From Chitinophagaceae bacterium (GTDB taxonomy: Bacteria > Bacteroidota > Bacteroidia > Chitinophagales > Chitinophagaceae), in the NCBI GenBank assembly GCA_016703625.1, contig JADJBP010000007.1:186001-250000 (forward strand): DNA of 64,000 nucleotides, written 5' to 3'. The translations under genes and the position numbers were made by a program. Below, in pieces: positions 49,901 through 59,131 of the stretch (its first letter is position 1; each line of letters opens with the position of its first letter). Under the pieces are notes generated by a model. The model had not been told where the DNA came from, made no database searches, and worked only from the letters and a program-made list of their open reading frames with translations.

Positions 49901-50273
49901 GCAGGGCCTGGGTGCACATTGGGAAATATGGATGATGCAGCAGGGCGGCATGACCAATATGCAGGCTTTGCAAACAGCTACCATCAACCCTGCGCAAAGC
50001 CTTGGTTTTGATAAATGGATCGGCTCTTTACAGGCTGGTAAACTGGCCGACCTGGTCATCATGGATAAGAACCCGCTGGACGATATCCGCAATACAGAGA
50101 CCATCCGCTACACGATGATCAACGGCCGCCTGTATGAAGCAGACCAGATGAATGAAACCGGCAACAGCAATAAAACCCGGACAAAATTTTACTGGGAGTT
50201 CAGCAAAAATGCAGACAGTTTTCCCTGGCATGATTCAACCGTTGAAGAAGGTTGTAGTTGCGGAAAGCATTGA
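46986..50273 (+). CDS. Amidohydrolase fused to a TolB-like beta-propeller, with an in-frame TAG
   Basis: Residues 1-20 are a signal peptide. Residues about 40-620 hold WD40-like PD40 blades (FSPDGKKILFTSD, SPDGEYIVARKHF, FSPDGKWIVFRKEG). Residues about 650-1060 are a metal-dependent amidohydrolase: MPGFIDAHAHGN (metal ligands), HDPSANSEF, FFYHNVSMILDGHTTIEHN, NMGAHGQLQGLGAHWE and LADLVIMDKNPLDDIRNT. A TAG at 47853-47855 (residue 290) stands where relatives have Gln (LSKD, stop, QEAW) with the frame kept. Between about 48662 and 48712 an extra A and a missing C shift the frame and restore it, garbling about 16 residues. The substrate is unknown; related proteins are often annotated as dipeptidase- or imidazolonepropionase-like. 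Confidence 0.9.
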
Positions 50274-50330
50274 CCGGTTATTTCAAAAAAATATTTTAGC
50301 AGCGTAAAACAATAAACCGCCTATTTTAAC

Positions 50331-50686
50331 ATGACGCCCAAACAGGTAGTTGAAAAATGGATCGACATTTTTAACCGGTCTGATGCAAATGCCCTGGCAG
50401 AACTTTATACTGATGATGCTGTCAATCACCAGGTAATGAATGAACCTTTGCATGGAAAGACAGCCATAAAAAATATGTTTGCCGGGGAGTTTGCAAAATT
50501 TAAAATGGTTTGTATCCGGGAAAATATTTTTGAGGACGGCGACTGGGCCATACTTGAATGGAAAGACCCCAATGGATTGCGTGGTTGTGGGTTTTTAAGG
50601 TACAGAACGATAAAATTGTTTTTCAACGTGGTTATTGGGATAAACTTTCCTTATACAGACTAAACAATATGCCGGTACCCGGTTGA
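50331..50686 (+). CDS. SnoaL/NTF2-like domain protein (one frameshift)
   Basis: The protein begins MTPKQVVEKWIDIFNRSDANALAELYTDDAVNHQVMNEPLHGKTAIKNMFAGEF, a SnoaL-like polyketide-cyclase fold used for diverse small-molecule binding. Near 50594 one T is missing; restoring it gives GFFKVQNDKIVFQRGYWDKLSLYRLNNMPVPG with a stop at 50684-50686, the expected end for this family. Corrected length is about 118 residues. Without correction the frame runs to 50663 with an unrelated tail. It sits between the amidohydrolase (57 bp) and the helicase. Function unknown beyond the fold. Confidence 0.8.
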
Positions 50687-50761
50687 TCTTTTATTGCATA
50701 TTGTAGAACAGGCTAATATAGCCTGAACCATCAAAGATTAGCCTGTCATCCCAACTAAGCG

Positions 50762-50769
50762 TATTTTTG
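50762..50769 (+). promoter_or_regulatory. Candidate -7 box TATTTTTG directly before the helicase gene
   Basis: TATTTTTG fits TAnnTTTG and ends 5 bp before the ATG at 50775, so the transcript would be leaderless or nearly so. An imperfect inverted repeat around 50709-50746 (AGGCTAATATAGCCT and GATTAGCCTGTC) lies upstream. Confidence 0.45.
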
Positions 50770-50774
50770 CAGTT

Positions 50775-52094
50775 ATGCAACAAATTAATATACCGCTTAT
50801 TTTAAGCAGCCTGGGTTTTGAAAAACTGAACGAAATACAGCAGGCTTCACTGGAAGCCAATGCAAAAAATGACAATATTGTACTGTTATCGGCTACAGGT
50901 TCAGGTAAAACACTGGCTTTTTTATTACCGGTTCTCGAAAGGCTGAACCCGGAGATCAACAATGTGCAGGCATTGATCATTGTCCCCAGCCGCGAACTGG
51001 CCATCCAGATAGATGACGTATTCCGCAAAATGCAGTCAGGTTTTAAGGTAACGCTTTGTTATGGCGGGCACAAACGTGAAACTGAAGAGAACAATTTAAA
51101 AGAGGCTCCTTCGCTCATTATTGGTACTGCCGGCCGCCTGGCAGATCATATACGCCGCAATAATTTTGACCTGGATAATATTACCACACTGGTACTGGAT
51201 GAATTTGATAAATCGATGGAACTTGGATTTACTGATGAACTTTCATACATCGTAGGCTCCCTGAAAAATGTTACCAAACGAATACTTACTTCTGCAACAT
51301 ATGCCGTACCTGTGCCTGCTTTTATTGGGCTCACAGATCCCGTTCGCCTGGATTTTTTACCTGAAGCTGCCGCTGCAGATAATATGCTGGAAGTAAAGAC
51401 CATTTTCAGCCTGGATAAAGATAAAATTGAAACCCTGTTTAAACTCATCTGTTACCTGGGCAACCGTTCTACGGTTGTGTTTTGTAACCACCGGGTTGCA
51501 GTTGAAAGAACCAGTAACCTGTTGACAGAAAAAGGGATATTAAATGTTTTTTACCACGGTGGTATGGAACAGCAGGAACGGGACAGCGCACTTTGTAAAT
51601 TCAGGAACGGCACCAGTAATATCCTGGTAACAACTGATCTTGCTTCCCGTGGGCTTGATATTCCCAATATCCGATACATCATTCATTATCATTTACCCGA
51701 TACCGAAGACGTGTTCACGCACCGGAACGGACGTACAGCCCGCATGGATGCCAGTGGTACTGCCATTTTAATTTTATCGGAAGAGGAAAAGCTTCCGCCA
51801 TATATTGGTGAAGTTGAAGCCATTGAGATCACCGGTGAACACCCCATACCGGAAAAACCAAAATGGAGTACTTTATTCATCGCTGCAGGCAAAAAAGATA
51901 AAGTGAACAAAATTGATATTGTAGGTTTTCTTTCCAAAAAAGGGGAATTAAAAAAAGAAGATATCGGAATTATTGAGGTAAAGGATTTTTTCAGCTTTGT
52001 GGCCGTACGAAAAGTAAAGGTTGGGCATGTGCTGGAACTGATCAAAAATGAAAAGATCAAAAATAAAAAGGTGAAGATAGAGATTGCGAGATAG
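50775..52094 (+). CDS. DEAD-box-type ATP-dependent RNA helicase with a DbpA-like C-terminal domain
   Basis: The 439-residue protein has the RecA-like core: Q-motif region GFEKLNEIQQASLEA, motif I SATGSGKT, Ia PSRELAIQ, Ib TAGRLADHI, motif II DEFD in place of the canonical DEAD, motif III SAT, IV VVFCNH, V TTDLASRGLDIPN and VI HRNGRTAR. Residues about 370-439 (KVNKIDIVGFLSKKGELKKEDIGIIEVKDFFSFVAVRKVKVGHVLELI) resemble the DbpA RNA-binding domain, which directs E. coli DbpA to 23S rRNA. A role in 50S assembly is therefore possible. The gene is intact. Confidence 0.93.
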   Translation: MQQINIPLILSSLGFEKLNEIQQASLEANAKNDNIVLLSATGSGKTLAFLLPVLERLNPEINNVQALIIVPSRELAIQIDDVFRKMQSGFKVTLCYGGHKRETEENNLKEAPSLIIGTAGRLADHIRRNNFDLDNITTLVLDEFDKSMELGFTDELSYIVGSLKNVTKRILTSATYAVPVPAFIGLTDPVRLDFLPEAAAADNMLEVKTIFSLDKDKIETLFKLICYLGNRSTVVFCNHRVAVERTSNLLTEKGILNVFYHGGMEQQERDSALCKFRNGTSNILVTTDLASRGLDIPNIRYIIHYHLPDTEDVFTHRNGRTARMDASGTAILILSEEEKLPPYIGEVEAIEITGEHPIPEKPKWSTLFIAAGKKDKVNKIDIVGFLSKKGELKKEDIGIIEVKDFFSFVAVRKVKVGHVLELIKNEKIKNKKVKIEIAR

Positions 52095-52202
52095 TAACGC
52101 TGATTTGCTGATTGAACTGATTAAAGCAGATTTAGATCTCCTAAAACAGATGTCTCCTATCGTCGACATGCAAGTCCGTTTGTTTTTGTGATTCATTAAA
52201 AA

Positions 52203-53404
52203 CTAAAACGGGCTCCCCCATTTGCTGTCCGTATACACATTGTTGCCTGATAATGTCCTTAAAAAAGCCATCAATCCATCTACTTCCTGTTGTGTAAAAT
52301 TTAATTGCTGGCCAAATCCGTTGGGTCGCAGCCTGGGATCAAGGTTGGTATTGCCCGGGGCAAGATTGATGGTTCCATAATGCCCGATCGCATTTTGCAG
52401 GGTTCTTAAATTCCCGGTATGCATAAAAGGCCCGTTAGGAAAACCTGCCGGATTTGTAATATCCCTTAAACTGGGGCTCTCGTAACCGTTATGTCGATGC
52501 CGGTTCCTGATATGGTCCCGATAATGCCGTTGTTCCTGCTGTTTGGGTCAATATCAAATTCAGGGGCATTGTGGCAGCCATTGCATCCTGCTCCCCCATT
52601 CACTCTTATGCCGGTGGCATTAAAGACCGGCGGCGTAAGAAAGACCTGTTTACCCATGTTCTCCATTGGCGTAAAGTTTGGAAAGGGTTGCCCGTCATTG
52701 GCAACCTGCTGCCTGCCGGCATCATACTTTGAATCGAATGACTGAATGCTCCTGACAAACTGAGCCATGCATTCCTGCAACCTGGCTTCTGTAACTGTTA
52801 CATCACCATATACAAATTTGAATAACTCATTATAATAAGCAATGGCCTGCAGTTTAACCAATAAGGCTGCAATACCGGGTCTTCCGCTTTGTCCGCTGAA
52901 TCCCATTTCTGCATGATCCTTAACAGGCTGCGTGGTCTGCTGTTCGAGGCTGGCCGCCCGTTCGTCCCAAAAAAACCTGGTCTCATTGGCAAAACGTGAA
53001 TTTACCAGCCGCATCGAATGCCTGCCGGTAGATCCTCCAACAACTCCGCTGCTGGCAATGGCTGTATCACTGAATGCAAACTGTTGCTTATGGCAACTGG
53101 CGCAGGAGATCGAATTATCAATACTTAAATTTGTATCATAAAACAAAACCCTGCCTAAAGTTGCTTTGGCGTTGGTTATTGCATTACCCCCGGTATTGTC
53201 TTTATTTATGTATGCAGGTTTGCCCTGGTTGGCATAATTGGCCAAATTGTTTGGGTCTATTTTTGTGCCGAATGCAGCTTTAATAGCTGCATAAGGATCA
53301 ACTGTAACAACTGGAGCAGGTGCAGTTGTCTCGCTTTTTGAACAACTAACAGCAATTATTAATAACATAAAGATGGTTCCAAAAACAGTTTGCACATTGG
53401 TCAT
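52203..53404 (-). CDS. Di-haem cytochrome c peroxidase / MauG family lipoprotein (one frameshift)
   Basis: The N-terminus has a lipoprotein signal (MLLIIAVSCSKSE). Two haem motifs are present: CASCH (in SISCASCHKQQFAFSD) and CNGCH (in GGAGCNGCHNAPEF). Family landmarks include LGRVLFYDTNLS, FFWDERAASLEQQTTQPVKDHAEMGF and, after a frameshift near 52470, NPAGFPNGPFMHTGNLRTLQNAIGHYG and LTQQEVDGLMAFLRTLSG-like sequence ending at 52203. Corrected length is about 400 residues. These enzymes reduce peroxide in the periplasm or oxidise protein side chains. Surface anchoring suggests an outer-membrane-associated detoxification role. It lies upstream of the Spy-like gene on the same strand only by position; a 107-bp gap separates them. 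Confidence 0.92.
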
Positions 53405-53511
53405 GGTAAAGGTTTATTAGTTAATGGTTAAAGAATTTATAGTGGTTATGGGATTGAGGTTAGACAATATTTATTTTTAATGGTTTAATCTGTCAAAAGC
53501 TAAACTGTTTA

Positions 53512-54042
53512 TTAATGGGGAGGTCCCCCTTCTCCATTGTCCATTCCTGGTGGCGGTCCCAGCCGCCTGGGTGGTGCCATCCGGCCCAATGCTTCAAGTA
53601 TTATTTTATCAAATTCTTTCTGTTGCGCTGCATTACATATCGCTCTCAACTTCTGAAAATGATAAAATGTTAATTCATCCAGCTGCTGATCCGCTGCTGC
53701 TGCCCTGCCACTAAATACATGTATTTCCGAATCTGATACATTGGGGTTTTTTAAGAGCTCAAATAATGCCTCTTTTGCTTTTTGTTGGATATTATTCCTG
53801 ATATCCCGCACGCCGGCCTGGTGTTCATCTCTTAGTTTTTTATAAGACTCCTGCTGCGCCGCATCTAAGTTCAACTCACGGGTAAGAAACTCAAAGACCT
53901 GACCCTGTGCTGGTGGAAGTTTGTTTCCAGTACTCCCAACCTGTCGTTTACCTGTCCAAAGCAAAGTAAGTGTTACCATATTGGCAGTTAACAACAGCAA
54001 TATTATAATTGTCACCCATCGGTTATTTGTAAAATTGTTCAT
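53512..54042 (-). CDS. Periplasmic Spy/CpxP-like protein (heavy-metal sensor-like domain)
   Basis: The 176-residue protein has an N-terminal membrane segment (WVTIIILLLLTANMVTLTLLWTG) that anchors a periplasmic helical domain: LTRELNLDAAQQESYKKLRDEHQAGVRDIRNNIQQKAKEALFELLKNPNVSDSEI, then ELTFYHFQKLRAICNAAQQKEFDKIILEAL. The LDAAQQ...LRDEH pattern is that of Spy/CpxP-type chaperone-like proteins. The C-terminus is proline- and glycine-rich (APPRRLGPPPGMDNGEGGPPH). It is 10 bp after the anti-sigma candidate and downstream of an ECF sigma fragment, so it probably belongs to an envelope-stress sigma operon. Confidence 0.8.
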   Translation of the reverse strand: MNNFTNNRWVTIIILLLLTANMVTLTLLWTGKRQVGSTGNKLPPAQGQVFEFLTRELNLDAAQQESYKKLRDEHQAGVRDIRNNIQQKAKEALFELLKNPNVSDSEIHVFSGRAAAADQQLDELTFYHFQKLRAICNAAQQKEFDKIILEALGRMAPPRRLGPPPGMDNGEGGPPH

Positions 54043-54052
54043 GCTGTATAAT

Positions 54053-54376
54053 TTATTCGTAAACAGACCCGGTATTCAGGTTATATACTTTTGCAAAGGA
54101 TTCAATGCCTGAAGGGTTCTCTGAACGGGATGTTGAATTTTGTTTTGATGCTTTATTCATTTCCTTCAGGGAAAAAATATTTAGAACCAGGATAACCGAA
54201 AGTACGGCAGTTATAAAAGAAGGCCGGAACATAAAGTATATTCTTTTTTCTTCTGCCGGCTGCATTTTTCCTTTCAGCCTTGTATAAAAAAAATCAGGCG
54301 CTGTTGCTTTGTGAATACTTTCAAGGCTTGTCATTATCCTGTCAACCCTTTCATTCGATAACTTATTTTCCATCAT
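54053..54376 (-). CDS. Probable anti-sigma factor or sigma-operon membrane protein
   Basis: The 107-residue protein has a soluble N-terminus (ENKLSNERVDRIMTSLESIHKATAPDFFYTRLKGKMQP), one membrane helix (FRPSFITAVLSVILVLNIFSL) and a short C-terminal tail. The arrangement, and its place directly after an ECF sigma gene (51 bp) and before a Spy-like gene, fit small anti-sigma or sigma-associated proteins of Bacteroidota. No zinc-binding HXXXCXXC motif is visible, so a classical ZAS anti-sigma fold is not supported. Function inferred from context. Confidence 0.62.
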   Translation of the reverse strand: MMENKLSNERVDRIMTSLESIHKATAPDFFYTRLKGKMQPAEEKRIYFMFRPSFITAVLSVILVLNIFSLKEMNKASKQNSTSRSENPSGIESFAKVYNLNTGSVYE

Positions 54377-54427
54377 TAAAAATTTACCTGTTATTCGTTT
54401 AGATGTTCTTTTTTATAAAAACCTTCG

Positions 54428-54755
54428 TTAAATAGGCCATTCATTTAATTTTTTACGCAGATTCTGTTTAGCCCGTTGTAATAAGGAGTCAACCGCCGGT
54501 TCAGTTGTGTTTAAAATGGCTGCTATCTCACGGTAACTCAGTTCTTCAACCTTGTTTAAAATAAATGCTGAGCGCTGGTTTTCGGGCAGTTGACCGATCA
54601 TTTTAAAAAGCAGGGCAGCGTCTTCTTTATTTTCCTGCAAGACACCGGGGTGGTTAAAATCTTTCGGTTCATGTAAGGGCATGTTGTTCTCTCCAAACAG
54701 GTTGCTTAAAAAGCCAAAACGTTTTTTTCTTTTTTTGCTTCGCAGATGACCGAAA
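54428..54755 (-). pseudogene. ECF sigma factor fragment: region 4 present, region 2 missing
   Basis: From about 54755 the frame reads HLRSKKRKKRFGFLSNLFGENNMP and continues with AALLFKMIGQLPENQRSAFILNKVEELSYREIAAILNTTEPAVDSLLQRAKQNLRKKL, a textbook sigma region 4 (–35 recognition) with its preceding linker. The N-terminal region 2, about 90-100 residues needed for -10 recognition, is absent; the sequence instead runs into the 3' end of lpxK. The intact downstream anti-sigma-like and Spy-like genes argue that the full operon exists in the real genome and that a segment was lost at the junction near 54750. Confidence 0.85.
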
Positions 54756-55786
54756 ACCGGTTACTGAAGCTTCAAATTTTGCTGCTTCATTAAATAAAAA
54801 GCGGTGTTCTATTGGTAAAACATAGATGGGAAATGTACCCAGTTCCTGTACAAATTTCTCCAGCCTTACTGCATCTTTCTCTGTGGTCAATACCATTTTT
54901 TTATCCGAAGAAATTTTTTCAAAATGCTGCCTGATATCTGTAAGGTCATTGCTGTGAAAAATATGGTGATCGGCAAAGCGCAGCATATCATACGAATCGG
55001 CAATTTTGGCAAGGTATTCTTTTAAAGGCCGGGGATTTGCAATTCCGCAGACCAGCAGGATCCCGTGACCGGGCGTTATTTCAATATTTGCTTTGGTAAA
55101 AAGATGGTATGGTTTTCCATAATCAATGGTTGTAAAATAAACAGTTTGACCGGGCGCCGGGTTTATTTCTGCAATGATGGCATGCTGTTCTTCAACAGGC
55201 AATCCCGGTGTGCATTTGGTAACTATAATGATATCGGCCCGTTTACAGCTGCTTCTTACATCACGCAGGTTGCCGGCCGGCAATATGAAATCGCGGGTGT
55301 ATAGATCCGAATAATCGGTCAGCATGATATTCAACCCGGCATTTACCTGCCTGTGCTGAAATGCATCATCCAGGATGATGACCTCGGTTTCGGGCCGGTG
55401 CTGCAGCAATTGCGGAATGGCAACAATCCTTTCTTCCCCAACGGCAACAGCCACATCCGGAAATTTTTGATGAAACTGCATAGGCTCATCACCGATCTCC
55501 AGGGCCGTAGTATCACTGTCGGCAATGGCAAAACCTACGGTCTTTCTTTTATAACCACGGCTAAGCGTAGCCGTTTTAAAATCATTTTTTAAAATACGGA
55601 CCAGGTATTCTGTCATGGGTGTTTTGCCGGCGCCGCCGGTGGCCAGGTTACCTACACATATAACCGGGAAGTTAAATGAGGATGATCTAAGTATTTTTTA
55701 TCGTAGAGTTTATTGCGCAGCCATATTATCGCACCGTATATCCAGCTAATTGGTAAAAGAAGATATCTGAAGCTTTTTAACAACAA
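54669..55786 (-). CDS. lpxK: Tetraacyldisaccharide 4'-kinase (frameshift, chimeric C-terminus)
   Basis: LpxK phosphorylates the lipid A disaccharide. A TTG at 55786 starts LLKSFRYLLLPISWIYGAIIWLRNKLYDKKY, the membrane-facing N-terminus. After a frameshift near 55685 the frame gives NFPVICVGNLATGGAGKTPMTEYLV (P-loop), TLSRGYKRKT, EVIILDDAFQHRQV (the Asp-containing catalytic loop), ILPAGNLRD and FADHHIFHSNDLTDI. The natural end should lie near EASVTGF, about 345 residues. Beyond it the frame continues with a lysine-rich tail that is really the linker of a sigma factor read in another frame, so the last 20-25 residues are probably artefactual. Confidence 0.9.
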
Positions 55787-55894
55787 GGGTTATTGGTTTA
55801 ATGGTTTATTTGTTTTTGATTTTAGATTTTAGATCGCCGATTTTAGACTGTAACTTGAATTCCCATAATTCCCGACTCCCGACTCCCGACTCAA
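55787..55894. repeat. Intergenic short tandem repeats between lpxK and rsmD
   Basis: GATTTTAGATTTTAGATCG with a further GATTTTAGAC (55818-55848) and three tandem CCCGACT units (55871-55892). These look like low-complexity dispersed intergenic words; a related ACTCACGACT word occurs inside purM. No gene is seen here. Confidence 0.6.
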
Positions 55895-56434
55895 CTACGA
55901 ATTAATAAACACCGAAAAGATCGTCGTTCCGTAATTCCTTTCTGTTTTATAATGCGCAAACTTTTTATAATTGTTCCGTGGAGTATGTTCCAGCACAAAC
56001 CAGCCACCGGGCTTTAAAATTCTCTTTTCAAAAATTTTCAATGGCAGGTCATCAATATTGGCCAGGGCATATGGCGGACCTGCAAAAATAAAATCGTACT
56101 GCTGCGGTGTAGTTTCAATAAATCGAAACACATCCCCTTTTACTACTGAGATATTTTCAAATTTCAGTTCTTCCGCTGTCTTTTTAATAAATTCAAACAT
56201 TTTAGGGTCCTTTTCCACAGTGGTTATATCGGGCACTCCCCTGCTGGCCATTTCATAACTGATGCATCCCGTTCCGCCAAAAAGATCCAGCACCTTCAAT
56301 TCATCAAGCACCAGGTTGTTTTGCAGAATATTGAAAAGGCCTTCTTTGGCAATATCTGTGGTGGGCCTTGTATAGGGCATTTTGGCCGGCGGACTGATCC
56401 TCCTGCCACCATGTATGCCGCTGATTATACGCAT
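55895..56434 (-). CDS. rsmD: 16S rRNA (guanine(966)-N2)-methyltransferase, with an altered catalytic motif
   Basis: RsmD methylates G966 of 16S rRNA. The protein (179 residues, normal) opens MRIISGIHGGRRISPPAKMPYTRPTTDIAKEGLFNIL, followed by VLDLFGGTGCISYEMASRG (SAM motif) and VEKDPKMF. The catalytic N/D-PPY motif, expected as DPPY, reads FAGPPYAL: residue 119 is Gly (codon at 56078-56080) where Asp is expected. A single A-to-G change in a GAT codon explains it. The start overlaps the stop of the DUF3822 gene by 10 bp, a pairing common in Bacteroidota. Confidence 0.93.
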   Translation of the reverse strand: MRIISGIHGGRRISPPAKMPYTRPTTDIAKEGLFNILQNNLVLDELKVLDLFGGTGCISYEMASRGVPDITTVEKDPKMFEFIKKTAEELKFENISVVKGDVFRFIETTPQQYDFIFAGPPYALANIDDLPLKIFEKRILKPGGWFVLEHTPRNNYKKFAHYKTERNYGTTIFSVFINS

Positions 56435-57260
56435 GATGCTAATGCAAATAAATGACTGAAAAAATGTGGCGGATGAACTTTTATGGGTTCATAATAGGCA
56501 TGACCTTCCGGTAGTGCATCAAACCCGATGTGTAAAAAATATTTGTAAATGGCATCATATAAACCCGACTGTTCGTCGATCATGCCATTCAGGTGCAGGA
56601 TCACATCATCCGGCAGTACATCAAACCCTTTACAAACATGCAGCAGGTGAAAAACACAATCGGCCGGATCGGTATAATCAAAATTCTGAATAACCTGGAG
56701 TTTTCCATCCTTAATTAACATGGTGGTTAAGCTGTTGCTGTATAAATTGGCATATAAATGATTGCCCGCTGGCAGATCACGGTTCACCATTGCTGTAAAT
56801 AAATGAGATTGCAGTCCCAGCGGTAAATGAACCGAAAAGACATCAATTACAGATGCGGGTACCCGGTAAACATTATGCAGGTTATGCTTATACAAAAAAT
56901 CGGATCGGATGATGCCCTGCTTTGCATCACCAAAAACAAGATCAAGCATTTGTGCATTTTGGCCGGCATTCATGAATTCGGCAGGTACCAGGATACTTTC
57001 GGCAAAGGACCAGAAAATATGTGTTTTGCCATATTTTAGCTGCAATAATTTTTCAGTGCTGAATATTTCATTGAACCTGGCGGTAAGTTCTTTTCGTTCA
57101 GTCCTGCTGCAAAGGCATAGGTAACAAGGGCCTTAAAACAATTATCCCCATCAAGCACAACGAGTGAAATGCCCGATGGGCCAGCTTCTGCAAATAACTG
57201 AGCTTTTTCAAAATTGATTCCTGCCGCAAGAATACTAAAAGAGGGAATAACATGTTTCAT
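56425..57260 (-). CDS. DUF3822 family protein (one frameshift)
   Basis: The N-terminal part (MKHVIPSFSILAAGINFEKAQLFAEAGPSGISLVVLDGDNCFKALVTYAF) and, after a frameshift near 57040, LKYGKTHIFWSFAESILVPAEF, NLYSNSLTTMLIKDGKLQVIQNFDYTDPADCVFHLLHVCKGF and DALPEGHAYYEPIKVHPPHFFSHLFAL form a DUF3822 protein of about 277 residues. The fold is thought to be actin/ASKHA-like and function is unknown. It is co-transcribed with rsmD through overlapping ends, which suggests a role tied to rRNA processing or simply a conserved operon. Confidence 0.85.
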
Positions 57261-57278
57261 TTCACTGGCAAAATAAGA

Positions 57279-57286
57279 TATTTTTG
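57279..57286 (+). promoter_or_regulatory. Candidate -7 box TATTTTTG for the MATE gene
   Basis: TATTTTTG matches TAnnTTTG and ends 8 bp before the ATG at 57295, again a very short leader. It lies in the divergent gap with the DUF3822 gene. Confidence 0.45.
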
Positions 57287-57294
57287 CTGACTTT

Positions 57295-58661
57295 ATGGAG
57301 AGTACTGCTATATCGAGGGATTTAAAAGTTCAGGTCACCAATAAACAGATCCTGTCCATTGCGTTACCCATTACGCTTGCAATACTGATTCCGCAGATCA
57401 ATATGCTTACCAACAGCATTTTTTTGGGCGAATTAAGTACCGAAGCCCTTGGAAATGCCGGCATTACGGGTGTTTTCTACCTGATCTTTGCGGTTGCAGG
57501 CAATGGATTGAACAATGCACTGCAAACTGTTTTTGCAAGGTATGCAGGCAGCGATGATCCTGCAGCTTTTAAAGTGATACTGGCACAGGGCATTCGCATT
57601 TGTTTGCAGTTTGCCGTAGCCGGTATTTTAATTACCTGGTTTGTTGCACCACTGATCCTGGAACCTATTGCCGACCCAAAAGCCTATCCTGAAGAGATCA
57701 GTTTTTTAAAGATCAGGATCTGGGGCCTCCCTTCCTGTTCCTGTTCCAGATGGGCAATGCTTTCCTGGTTGCGTCTCTCAACAGCCGTTATCTGATGATC
57801 GGGTTCATTTTTGAGGCTACCGTAAATATCGTGCTTGATTATTTGCTGATCAAGGGCCGGTATGGTTTTCCGGCACTGGGTTTTAACGGGGCTGCTGTAG
57901 CATCTGTGATTGCAGAATTTACAGGATTTGTTGTGGTGTTCATTGTGTTGTTCCGCACCGGTTTAAAAAAGCAATACGGATTATTTAAAACCTTTGCTTA
58001 TGACAGGATAGTTACCAGGCAGGTATTGAAGATCTCGGCACCGCTGATGCTGCAATACGTACTGAGTGTTACCACCTGGCTGGTATTTTTTATGCTGATA
58101 GAAAGCCTGCGAAACGATACCTATAAAGCCATCAGCAATGTGATGCGTAATGTTTTCGGGCTGGCCGGTGTTTTTGTCTGGGCATTTGCCAGCACCTGCA
58201 GCGTTATGGTAAGTAATTTAATGGGACAAAAAAGAGAAGACCTGGTTATAACCGCCATCAATAAAATTGTAAGGCTTTGCATGGGGCTATGTATTTTCAT
58301 CTGCCTGCTGGTAAATATTTTCCCGGGAACCTTTTTCAGCATGTTTGGCCAGGGTGAAGAATTTGTACAACAGGGCATTCCTGTGCTGCGTGTGGTTTCG
58401 GCCGACCTGTTGCTGATGTGTATTGCCAATATCTGGCTTAATGGTGTAACGGGTACCGGCAAAACAAGGATGAATTTATTGATCGAAATTGTTGCCATCA
58501 CATTCTACCTGGTATACTCCTGGTTCTTTATAAAAATGAATTTTATATCCCTGGCCTTTGCCTGGACTAATGAATTTATTTACTGGAGTTGCATTTTCAT
58601 CATCGCTTATTTTTACCTGAAGAGTGGTAAGTGGAAGACAGGACAATCTGTAGAAAAGTAA
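57295..58661 (+). CDS. MATE family efflux transporter (one frameshift)
   Basis: The protein has the two-bundle MATE pattern: NKQILSIALPITLAILIPQINMLTNSIFLGELSTEALGNAGITGVFYLIF at the start, and VLKISAPLMLQYVLSVTTWLVFFMLIE plus VSNLMGQKREDLVITAINKIVRL in the second half, with about 12 hydrophobic segments. A frameshift near 57735 joins FLKIRIWGLP to LFLFQMGNAFLVASLNSRYLMIGFIFEATVNIVLDYLLIKG. Corrected length is about 455 residues. MATE proteins export cationic compounds against Na+ or H+; the substrate cannot be inferred. It is monocistronic, followed by a hairpin. Confidence 0.9.
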
Positions 58662-58680
58662 TTCACCCTTTTTAGATAAA

Positions 58681-58709
58681 GGAAGGCAGGTTTTTAAAGC
58701 CTGCCTTCC
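58681..58709. terminator. Hairpin between the MATE and DUF1801 genes
   Basis: A perfect 10-bp stem GGAAGGCAGG (58681-58690) and CCTGCCTTCC (58700-58709) lies between convergent genes. T tracts are short, so it is a moderate terminator candidate for both. Confidence 0.7.
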
Positions 58710-58721
58710 CTGTAAAAAACA

Positions 58722-59114
58722 TCAGTCATTATTTTTTTTTTTGACAACCAGCTGTTCCCGGATCTTCAGGATACAGAATTTTACCATGTTGCTTACCAGG
58801 ACTGAAGGGATTGGTTTATCCATGGGGAACTGAACCGTGCCTTTTGATAGGTTGTATGCAGCCAGTTCATTCTTAAATGCTTCAATGGCCCCAGAGCCGG
58901 GATAAAACCCGATGTGTGTTTTATAGCCCGCAAAATGCACCAGGTTTTTTCCATCCAGTTTAAAAGTTGGGATGGCATAACTGATGGCCTCTGTTGAATT
59001 GGGAGCTGCTTTTTTAATGGTCTGCCGCAGCTTTTCCAGTTTTATCGCCAGGTCTTCGGGAAATCCCATGATATATTCATCAATGTTCTTTGCAGCGATC
59101 ATATTTCTTTTCAT
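58722..59114 (-). CDS. DUF1801 domain protein (YdhG-like)
   Basis: The 130-residue protein shows IDEYIMGFPEDLAIKLEKLRQTIKKAAPNSTEAISYAIPTFKLDGKNLVHFAGYKTHIGFYPGSGAIEAF, characteristic of DUF1801. Function is unknown. The start may be ATG 59114 or the internal ATG at 59102 (MIAAKN). It lies 17 bp after a VOC protein in a same-strand run of small genes, probably one operon. Confidence 0.88.
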   Translation of the reverse strand: MKRNMIAAKNIDEYIMGFPEDLAIKLEKLRQTIKKAAPNSTEAISYAIPTFKLDGKNLVHFAGYKTHIGFYPGSGAIEAFKNELAAYNLSKGTVQFPMDKPIPSVLVSNMVKFCILKIREQLVVKKKNND

Positions 59115-59131
59115 GATGCAGAATTCGATTT

